Shown here: positions 6,672 to 11,078 of the stretch, in pieces | Layout: each line of letters begins with the position of its first letter | How positions within the stretch are numbered: the stretch's first letter is position 1 | Source of the DNA: Candidatus Woesearchaeota archaeon | GTDB lineage: Archaea; Nanobdellota; Nanobdellia; Woesearchaeales; JAGVYJ01 | Assembly: GCA_018303315.1 (NCBI GenBank) | Contig: JAGVYJ010000039.1 | Location: 1-11,078, forward strand | DNA: 11,078 nucleotides | Direction of reading: 5' to 3' | Made by a program: the position numbers and the translations under genes | The notes under the pieces: generated by a model | What the model saw: the letters and a program-made list of their open reading frames with translations, nothing else | Database searches by the model: none | Told to the model about the DNA's origin: nothing

Positions 6672-7229
6672 TTATAGTTCCCTTCTGACTTTCACATAAT
6701 AAGAACCAAATGCGTACGGAAATCTTTTTGTTAATCCATCGAAATCAGGAGTAGGTTCACCACCAAGCAACAGATAACTGTCAATCGACGGCGAATTGCC
6801 TGAAAGCAGGCTAAGAGTTTGTCCCACTTTTTGCACGGTATCAAGTATTCCATCAATAGTCGGCTCAACAGGGAGCCAAAGTGCAGTTTGACTATTGTCA
6901 CTTAAGTGGAAGTAGTGAAAACCAAATCTATCAGCTGAACTTTGGATGGTCTCATCTACTCTCGGACCAAACCTTAATTCACCATGCATCCGACTTATCT
7001 TTTGGGTGGGTGAGTTTTCAAAAAAAGGAACAATCAACTTTACGCCATCATAACTTGCCCTTTTAGGCCAGGCTTCATCTTGCCCACTACAATAAAGTTT
7101 TTCTTCCCCAGAAGCCCTCCCGATAAGTGTGGACTGCACCAAAGGAATTCTTACATCTGGCTCTTGAAAGTTAGGGCGACCAAGTGCTACAGTGAATTTT
7201 CCAACTTCAACCGTAAACTTTTTTGCCAT
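6672..7229 (-). CDS. FHA-like domain protein, hypothetical
   Basis: 185 residues, no signal peptide or membrane segment, so probably cytoplasmic. The landmarks of a forkhead-associated (phosphothreonine-binding) domain can be picked out in order: LIGRAS (Gly37-Arg38), ISRMHGEL (Ser79, His82), then FHLSDNSQTALWL (Asn112, Thr115), corresponding to the usual GR, SxxH and N-x(2)-T/NGT positions. The gap between GR and SRMH is about 40 residues, longer than usual and including KLYCSGQDEAWPKR. A C-terminal part from about 122 to 185 (containing LLLGGEPTPDF) is unrecognised. The codons look more AT-rich than in neighbouring genes, hinting at separate ancestry. No kinase or phosphatase is visible nearby. 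The FHA call is by motif order only. Confidence 0.6.
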   Translation of the reverse strand: MAKKFTVEVGKFTVALGRPNFQEPDVRIPLVQSTLIGRASGEEKLYCSGQDEAWPKRASYDGVKLIVPFFENSPTQKISRMHGELRFGPRVDETIQSSADRFGFHYFHLSDNSQTALWLPVEPTIDGILDTVQKVGQTLSLLSGNSPSIDSYLLLGGEPTPDFDGLTKRFPYAFGSYYVKVRREL

Positions 7230-7250
7230 AGAACTTGGTCATTATACACG

Positions 7251-7260
7251 GTATATAAAT
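7251..7260 (-). promoter_or_regulatory. TATA box for the FHA-like gene, overlapping a small inverted repeat
   Basis: On the minus strand ATTTATATAC is centred near 7255, about 27 bp from the start codon at 7229, predicting a leaderless mRNA. The inverted repeat TATAC-ACG-GTATA (7243-7255) overlaps the downstream edge of the box and could bind a regulator. Confidence 0.55.
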
Positions 7261-7330
7261 TTTCCTGTTTTTATTAACTCTTCAGTAGTAAGTTTATTGG
7301 AACTGAGGAGCTCATGTACAAATACAATAG

Positions 7331-7441
7331 ATGAATGGAAGAGCAAGGACTAGTATTGCAGAAGGCCTTAGAGAGGAAGCTGCTGAGCTAATCCAGGGCG
7401 AGCATGATGTCAAGAGGTTTGCCCGGATTCCTCACTTCTGA
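7331..7441 (+). CDS. Possible 36-residue small ORF
   Basis: ATG to TGA, beginning MNGRARTSIAEGLREEAAEL and ending KRFARIPHF. Its composition is less AT-rich than the flanks and the peptide is amphipathic with charged residues, like a fragment of a helical protein. No promoter at leaderless distance is evident, and GAGGAG lies about 20 nt upstream, too far for a normal Shine-Dalgarno. It may be a relic of a lost gene (the beginning faintly recalls ribbon-helix-helix antitoxins) or chance. Not recognised. Confidence 0.2.
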   Translation: MNGRARTSIAEGLREEAAELIQGEHDVKRFARIPHF

Positions 7442-7528
7442 TGTGCCTGAGTGCCATACTAGCTAATTCTTAAATAATAAGTAATTTATTCTATATTAAC
7501 AGTATTAATTACCCATAATATCATAAAG

Positions 7529-7537
7529 TATATAAAT
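7529..7537 (+). promoter_or_regulatory. TATA box for the HTH/surface-protein operon
   Basis: AAAGTATATAAATAAG contains an A-rich BRE-like stretch and a TATA core centred near 7533, about 28 bp before the ATG at 7562. This predicts a leaderless transcript covering both genes. Confidence 0.65.
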
Positions 7538-7561
7538 AAGTTCTTACAATATAGGTAAATA

Positions 7562-8074
7562 ATGACTGAGAGTGTGGATAAAGTTAAGGATACGTTAGAT
7601 TTCTCAAGAGACAAGTCCCTTCAGGCATTGAAGCTGCTGCTTGACCATCTTGAGGCAAAATATGAGTTGACTGCCAGTGAAATCATCACCAGGCTCGAGG
7701 CAAAGCTGCCCCATTCCATACCTGTGTCTATTTTCAGGAGCACAAAGCTGCCTGCGCTCCAGCTCATCTGCAAGTACCTGCATGAAAATGAAAGGCTCAG
7801 CTTCAGCCAGATAGCAAAGCTGCTGAAGAGAAATCCCAGAACTATATGGACTACCTACAAAGCTGCCCAGATATCAGCAGAGAAGCCGCTGCTTGTTGAG
7901 CCAAGCCACTATCACATACCCGCCTCTGTCATTGCCGACAGGAGGTATTCCACGCTGGAGGCAGTGGTTGTCTTCCTCAGGCAGCATGACCTGACTTACG
8001 CCCAGATTGCAACAATGCTCGGCCGGGACTACAAGACGATTTACACAACTTTCTGGAAGGCGATGGCAAAATGA
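7562..8074 (+). CDS. Three-repeat helix-turn-helix DNA-binding protein
   Basis: 170 residues, no signal peptide. Residues 64-100 and 131-166 are repeats: LPALQLICKYLHENERLSFSQ and TLEAVVVFLRQHDLTYAQ each lead into a helix-turn-helix (IAKLLKRNPRTIWTTYKAA and IATMLGRDYKTIYTTFWKA). A third, more diverged copy can be seen at 19-45 (SLQALKLLLDHL...LTASEIITRL). The linkers also match, IPVSIF and IPASVI. The HTH resembles the sigma-70 region 4/HTH_10-like fold, so sequence-specific DNA binding is likely. The stop overlaps the start of the surface-protein gene as ATGA, so the two are co-translated; a regulator of that operon or of related surface genes is the natural guess. Not a family I can name. 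Confidence 0.8.
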   Translation: MTESVDKVKDTLDFSRDKSLQALKLLLDHLEAKYELTASEIITRLEAKLPHSIPVSIFRSTKLPALQLICKYLHENERLSFSQIAKLLKRNPRTIWTTYKAAQISAEKPLLVEPSHYHIPASVIADRRYSTLEAVVVFLRQHDLTYAQIATMLGRDYKTIYTTFWKAMAK

Positions 8075-8793
8075 GAGACAAGCTTGCCCTCCTGGCGTTA
8101 ACCCTGCTGTTCTTCTTCACAGCAGGCAACCTTTTCACAGGGGCTGTGCCCGAGGGGGCATCATTCGACTTCAATTCAACAGAATCATTGCCTGTGAAGT
8201 CAGTGGGGACCATCACCACAGCAGGCGGCTCATTCACAGTTGTCAACCTGAATGTAACCAACCAGAATTCGCGCTGGAAGGCTTATGTGGGAAATGCGAC
8301 AGGAACGCTTACATTGCAGGACGGGAACAACTACACGATATATGACTGGTCGGTCTCCGCCCCGGCCGGAGAGGTGTATGCCACAAGAGGCAGCTCAGTG
8401 ACATGGGCCAGCATAAGGTGTGCCGGAGTGAGCAACATAACTTCCGAGCAGACAGCCCTGAACATATCAACCCTGAAGGATGACAGCATCAATAACACAT
8501 TCCTGAACAACAGCCACAAGGCAATGGTTGTGGGAGACATCATCTTGTCAAACTCGTCATGCTTCAGCATCGCTACATATGTCAACTCCACCGCCCAGGC
8601 CAGCGACGAGAATGCCCTTTTCCAGGAGCTGCTGCTTTCAGATGTGAATAATATAGTGTATTCAACGATTATAGAGAATAACAGGCCTGGCTACAATAAT
8701 GCCAGCCTTGACTTCCAGATGATAGTGCCTGACTATGGCAACGAGACCATAACATCAGATGTTCCCTATTACTTTTACATAGAACTGAGCTAA
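8071..8793 (+). CDS. Secreted WKAYVGN-family surface protein, copy A
   Basis: 240 residues. A hydrophobic N-terminal segment (LALLALTLLFFFTAGNLF) acts as a signal peptide or anchor and is followed by VPEGAS. The body carries the block shared by all three paralogs: WKAYVGN (69-75), then LxDGNxYxIYxW, GEVYATR, SVTWASIRC (Cys117), DDSINNTFLNN, SNSSC (Cys164), YVNSTAQ, GYNNxSxDFQMIVPD and the C-terminus YYFYIELS. The two cysteines are conserved in the family and may form a disulfide. Numerous NxS/T sequons suggest glycosylation. No C-terminal anchor is seen. The predicted beta-rich fold suggests a cell-surface or pilus-like subunit, but function is unknown. It is co-translated with the upstream HTH protein (ATGA overlap). 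Confidence 0.85.
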   Translation: MRDKLALLALTLLFFFTAGNLFTGAVPEGASFDFNSTESLPVKSVGTITTAGGSFTVVNLNVTNQNSRWKAYVGNATGTLTLQDGNNYTIYDWSVSAPAGEVYATRGSSVTWASIRCAGVSNITSEQTALNISTLKDDSINNTFLNNSHKAMVVGDIILSNSSCFSIATYVNSTAQASDENALFQELLLSDVNNIVYSTIIENNRPGYNNASLDFQMIVPDYGNETITSDVPYYFYIELS

Positions 8794-8830
8794 AAAATAA
8801 AAAAAGGAAAGACAGTTGTCCCACCAACTG
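8792..8830 (-). terminator. Hairpin plus T-tract terminator for the minus-strand cassette
   Basis: Reading the minus strand after the stop at 8840, CAGTTG and CAACTG (8830-8825 and 8818-8813) can form a 6-bp stem with a 6-nt loop. A pyrimidine tract follows, with two runs of T at 8805-8792. T-tracts alone terminate archaeal RNA polymerase. The tract abuts the stop codon of the convergent gene. Confidence 0.5.
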
Positions 8831-8839
8831 CAATGAGCG

Positions 8840-9091
8840 TTACTCTCGTGCCTTTCCCTTCAAACGCTTCCACCTTTCCTTTGTCTTTTGTCGTAGGAAC
8901 TCCTGCACAAATCTTGATGACTTGCGCACATTCAGGCGGAAAGCCCTTCCCTTTATAGCCTCGATCGATCGACTGAACAGCTTTCCTAACTCCTCGTCCG
9001 GAAGATCAGGATAACTCTTACGAAGCAGCTCATCCTCTTCAGCAGTCCAGTATGAAATGAGCTTTTCCCTGTTTGTCTCCGCCATTTTCAA
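8840..9091 (-). CDS. Small Myb/SANT-like helix-turn-helix protein, copy 1
   Basis: 83 residues. The domain at about 10-56 has the pattern YWTAEEDELLRKSYPDLPDE then ELGKLFSRSIEAIKGRAFRL. This is an initial W plus acidic helix, a second helix, and a putative recognition helix SIEAIKGRA, as in Myb/SANT-like domains of phages and prokaryotes. A basic C-terminal helix rich in Arg/Lys (QEFLRQKTKERWKRLKGKA) may add DNA contacts. It shares roughly 60 percent identity by eye with the protein at 10118-10366. The start at 9091 overlaps the stop of the surface-protein gene as ATGA; Met at 9085 is an alternative. Probably a transcription regulator of its own cassette (inference). Confidence 0.82.
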   Translation of the reverse strand: MKMAETNREKLISYWTAEEDELLRKSYPDLPDEELGKLFSRSIEAIKGRAFRLNVRKSSRFVQEFLRQKTKERWKRLKGKARE

Positions 9092-9879
9092 TCAATCTCC
9101 AGATAAAAGTAATATGGTATAGCGCCAGACTCTGAAGATGAGTCCGGAACTATCATTTCAAAGTCGAAGGTGCTCTGGTTGTTATACGAGCTTATTGTGG
9201 TGGATGTGTATGCGATTCCCACCACAAACACAAGATGGTTGGCATCAGTCTGATTGGATGAATTGGTTCCCAAAGTATCATTTGCACCTATTATAAACTC
9301 AGGGAATATGTTCGAAGGACTGTTTGTCTGGGCAGTATTATTGACGAAGGGGAGAACTGTTGTGCAGTTGGATACTGTGGTGGTGCCTATAGCCGTGGCT
9401 GTGTGGTTGTAAGAAAGGGAAAAGGTCCTGTTTATGCTGTCACTTGCTGTGTGCGTTTGGTTAAGGAAGGCATCCTCGCGGAATATGGGTTCAGTTGAGG
9501 CGCATGTCACATTTGACCAGCTTATGCTGTTGTTGCGGGTTGCATAGACCTCGCCAGTGATTGTGCTGGTGAGGGCCCACTCGTATATAGAGTAGCCGTT
9601 GCCGTCTGCCAATACCAAGGTTCCGGAAACGTTTCCAACATAGGCTTTCCATTTGCCCTGGGTCTGGGTGCTGGAAAGGTTCACATAGACAAACTGGCCG
9701 CCGGCGTCAGACCTTGAGGTGGTTGCCTGCTGGGCTGACCTTGTGCCTGATGACACTAAGGTGGGAGTTGCGCCTTCAGGGGTTGCACCTGCCTGGAAAA
9801 CCACGCTGAGCATTATCAAGGTAAGAACTGACAGAAGGATGAATTCCCTGGCGTTGTGCAAAGCTTTTCTTCGGAACAT
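9088..9879 (-). CDS. Secreted WKAYVGN-family surface protein, copy B
   Basis: 263 residues. A basic N-terminus (MFRRKALHNAREF) and hydrophobic segment (about 13-29) end at AGATPEGAT, equivalent to VPEGAS of the other two copies. The shared block follows: GKWKAYVGNVSGTLVLADGN, YSIYEW, ITGEVYATRNNSISW, TCA (Cys126), DSINRTF, SNC (Cys172), FVNNTAQ, SYNNQSTFDFEMIVPD and the C-terminus YYFYLEID. It is very rich in NxS/T sequons. The central block is nearly identical to that of the protein at 10369-11078, indicating recent duplication. It is first in a two-gene operon with the Myb-like gene downstream, and its promoter adjoins a repeat array. Secreted or surface-exposed; function unknown. Confidence 0.85.
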   Translation of the reverse strand: MFRRKALHNAREFILLSVLTLIMLSVVFQAGATPEGATPTLVSSGTRSAQQATTSRSDAGGQFVYVNLSSTQTQGKWKAYVGNVSGTLVLADGNGYSIYEWALTSTITGEVYATRNNSISWSNVTCASTEPIFREDAFLNQTHTASDSINRTFSLSYNHTATAIGTTTVSNCTTVLPFVNNTAQTNSPSNIFPEFIIGANDTLGTNSSNQTDANHLVFVVGIAYTSTTISSYNNQSTFDFEMIVPDSSSESGAIPYYFYLEID

Positions 9880-9900
9880 TTCACTAAACCAATACAGTTA

Positions 9901-9910
9901 ATGTATAAAA
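9901..9910 (-). promoter_or_regulatory. TATA box for surface-protein copy B operon
   Basis: On the minus strand TTTTATACAT is centred near 9906, 27 bp from the start codon at 9879, predicting a leaderless mRNA. Just upstream on that strand begins the TATACAA element array. Confidence 0.6.
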
Positions 9911-9921
9911 CATGAGTTTAC

Positions 9922-10022
9922 TATACAATTCAGTATACTAATATGAGGACTTGTATATAAATATTTCGATATTAGACTATACAAGTATGAATTAATATAG
10001 ATTAATATACAATTTGGTATAC
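9922..10022. repeat. Regularly spaced TATACAA elements, candidate operator array
   Basis: TATACAA occurs at 9922-9928, 9978-9984 and 10006-10012, and inverted (TTGTATA) at 9951-9957, giving centre-to-centre steps of 29, 27 and 28 bp. The outer two are each half of an inverted repeat TATAC-N6-GTATA (9922-9937 and 10006-10021). The inner two form a 9-bp inverted pair ACTTGTATA/TATACAAGT (9949-9957, 9978-9986). ATTAATATA is also directly repeated at 9991-9999 and 10001-10009. The array lies upstream of the copy B promoter and downstream of the previous operon. Regulator binding is inference. Confidence 0.55.
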
Positions 10023-10090
10023 TTGATATTTATTTATTTTCTATATAGAAAATTAAATAGCTGACAAATTTGGGCTAAAGAAACGGAAAG

Positions 10091-10182
10091 ACAAAAAAGA
10101 AAAAGTACAGAAAATGCTTAAAGCCGGCCCTGCTTGATGGCAAGCCAGCGCGCTTTGGTGCGTTCGCGCAGCATTTTCTGTA
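10091..10182 (-). terminator. Long stem-loop and T-rich tract at the end of the copy C operon
   Basis: A perfect 13-bp inverted repeat, TACAGAAAATGCT at 10106-10118 and AGCATTTTCTGTA at 10170-10182, encloses 51 nt at the 3' end of the Myb-like gene and includes part of its stop codon. On the minus strand it is followed directly by a pyrimidine tract, CTTTTTCTTTTTT, at 10104-10092. It fits a terminator or an mRNA 3'-end protecting structure. Confidence 0.5.
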
Positions 10183-10366
10183 TCACTCTCGCGTCTTTCC
10201 GCAACTTAAGGCGATATGCCCTTCCCTTGATTGCCTCGATAGAACGATGCAACAACTTCTGTAACTCCTCATCTGATGCAGCAGGATAATGCTTTCGAAG
10301 GAGCTCATCTTCCTGGTTTGTCCAGTAATCAATGAGTCTCTGCTTCTGATCTTGGCTATTTGGCAT
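10118..10366 (-). CDS. Small Myb/SANT-like helix-turn-helix protein, copy 2
   Basis: 82 residues, paralog of the protein at 8840-9091. Shared elements are LIDYWTNQEDELLRKHYP, DEEL, KLLHRSIEAIKGRAYRL and a basic C-terminal helix with TKARW. The conserved SIEAIKGRA helix is the probable DNA-recognition helix and is unchanged between copies, while flanking residues differ, so the two may recognise similar sites. Its start lies 2 nt after the TAA of the upstream surface-protein gene, so they are co-transcribed; copy 1 instead overlaps its partner. The C-terminal codons form one arm of a 13-bp inverted repeat with the sequence just past the gene. A regulatory role is inferred from domain and context. 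Confidence 0.82.
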   Translation of the reverse strand: MPNSQDQKQRLIDYWTNQEDELLRKHYPAASDEELQKLLHRSIEAIKGRAYRLKLRKDARVIQKMLRERTKARWLAIKQGRL

Positions 10367-10368
10367 TC

Positions 10369-11078
10369 TTAATCAAGCTCCAGGTAAAAGTAATATGCGG
10401 TTGCGCCTGTTGCGCTCGCTGAATCTGCTACAACCAGTTCAAAGTCATAAGTGCTTATATTATTGTAGCCACGCTTATCAAGCTGAATTGACACGGCATA
10501 TATCAGAGCATCTCCAGAAGTGCCGTTAGTAATGTTCCCTCCAACAGTAGTGTTGGCTCCGATAAGGATAATCGGGAAATCGTTTGAAGCTGAGGGACTT
10601 GCTGCTGCTGTGTTGTTGACATATGGATAAAGCGTGGGGCAGTTTGAAAGGGTTATAGAGTTAACCAGGAAGGCAGTGTGCTGGTTATTCAGGAAAGTGT
10701 TGTTAATGTTGTCTGATGCCCCACTGGAATGGTTCAGGAAGTCATCCTCGAAGCTTATAGTGTCGTTCCTTGCGCAGGAGATGTTGCCCCAGCTTATTGA
10801 ATTGTTCCTTGTTGCGAATACGTCGCCTGTTATTGTTGAAGTTAATGTCCACTCATAGATTGAATAGCCATTCCCGTCAGCAAGCACGAGCACACCTGTA
10901 ACGTTGCCTACGTATGCCTTCCATTTCAGCTGGTTGACAGTGCCCTGGAGATTGACGGTTGCAATTACCCCCCCGTCATCAGATCGTGTCTGAGTTGGAT
11001 TTGTCGCATTACGTGATGTTGATGATACAAAGCTTGGCGAAGCACCTTCAGGAACACCTGCTGCCATGTATACCAGTG
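10369..11078 (-). CDS. Secreted WKAYVGN-family surface protein, copy C, partial (N-terminus beyond right edge)
   Basis: About 235 codons are visible. The ATG at 11067 is internal: the frame stays open to the right edge (LVYMAAGVPEGAS), and the hydrophobic residues there match the end of the signal segment in copies A and B, so the true start lies outside. The body repeats the family block: LKWKAYVGNVTGVLVLADGN, YSIYEW, ITGDVFATRNNSISW, ISCA, DNINNTFLNN, SNC, YVNNTAA, GYNN, DFELVVAD and the C-terminus YYFYLELD. It has two conserved cysteines and many NxS/T sequons. It is far closer to copy B than to copy A and is followed by a Myb-like gene as B is, so B and C with their partners look like a tandem duplication. 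Surface exposure inferred; function unknown. Confidence 0.87.
   Translation of the reverse strand, partial: LVYMAAGVPEGASPSFVSSTSRNATNPTQTRSDDGGVIATVNLQGTVNQLKWKAYVGNVTGVLVLADGNGYSIYEWTLTSTITGDVFATRNNSISWGNISCARNDTISFEDDFLNHSSGASDNINNTFLNNQHTAFLVNSITLSNCPTLYPYVNNTAAASPSASNDFPIILIGANTTVGGNITNGTSGDALIYAVSIQLDKRGYNNISTYDFELVVADSASATGATAYYFYLELD

Larger units (their letters stand above)
7230..7561. other. 332-base AT-rich intergenic region with two outward promoters
   Basis: It holds the TATA box of the FHA-like gene at its left end and that of the three-repeat HTH gene at its right end. Between them are a possible 36-codon reading frame (7331-7441) in a locally GC-richer patch and a very AT-rich stretch at 7465-7545. 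CTATATTAACAGTATTAAT at 7491-7509 loosely resembles the CTATACAATTCAGTATACTAAT element near 9921, with mismatches and an indel. No RNA gene or mobile element was seen. Confidence 0.5.

Noticed and set aside
7314..7334. Six-codon leader peptide (MYKYNR) overlapping the 36-codon frame as ATGA
   Set aside because: The Shine-Dalgarno-like GAGGAG is only 3 nt from the ATG and no promoter is placed for it; too short to support.
8961..8972. TCGATCGATCGA palindrome
   Set aside because: It lies inside the conserved RSIEAI codons of the Myb-like gene and is absent at the same codons in the paralog, so it is probably a codon-choice accident.
9922..10022. CRISPR array or replication iterons
   Set aside because: The repeated unit is only 7-9 bp, one copy is inverted, and no cas or replication initiator gene is nearby. 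A regulatory array fits better.
11065..11067. ATG at 11067 as the true start of surface-protein copy C
   Set aside because: The frame remains open to the window edge with hydrophobic residues matching the end of the signal segment of the paralogs, so the gene begins outside the window.

Overview
The window reads as a chromosomal segment of an archaeon, most likely a small-genome DPANN-type lineage (Woesearchaeota/Pacearchaeota-like; this placement is inference from gene style, not a database match). The support is archaeal TATA boxes centred about 27 bp upstream of start codons, implying several leaderless transcripts; ATGA stop/start overlaps; an archaeal Ser/His/Asp signal peptidase; a MacB-type ABC operon carrying a COG1361 (S-layer-like) protein; and N-glycosylation sequon-rich exported proteins. 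No rRNA, tRNA, CRISPR array, transposase or integrase was seen.

Left part (1-3791, minus strand): a four-gene operon, read right to left as ABC ATPase, COG1361-type membrane-anchored extracytoplasmic protein, MacB/FtsX permease, and a second permease running off the left edge. Together they look like a complete MacB-like export or envelope mechanotransmission complex.

Middle (3792-7229): a divergent plus-strand operon holds two paralogous single-pass membrane proteins and a small RsmC-like methyltransferase, chained by ATGA overlaps. The first paralog carries an apparent one-base frameshift; restoring it recovers both the family C-terminus and the ATGA overlap. A short convergent gene encodes a protein resembling a stand-alone CARF domain. 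Then come a signal peptidase-like protein with an unusually long spacer before its catalytic Ser, and a convergent FHA-like protein.

Right part (7230-11078): three paralogous secreted proteins, each about 230-260 residues with a signal peptide, the shared WKAYVGN block, two conserved cysteines and a C-terminus like YYFYLELD. Each is paired in an operon with a small helix-turn-helix protein. One pair is an upstream three-repeat HTH protein plus a surface protein on the plus strand. The other two are a surface protein followed by a Myb/SANT-like protein on the minus strand, and look like a tandem duplication. Ahead of one minus-strand pair lies an AT-rich region with TATACAA-type elements at about 28-bp intervals, a candidate operator array. 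This repeated pairing of an exported protein with a dedicated DNA-binding protein is the best candidate for an undescribed system here.
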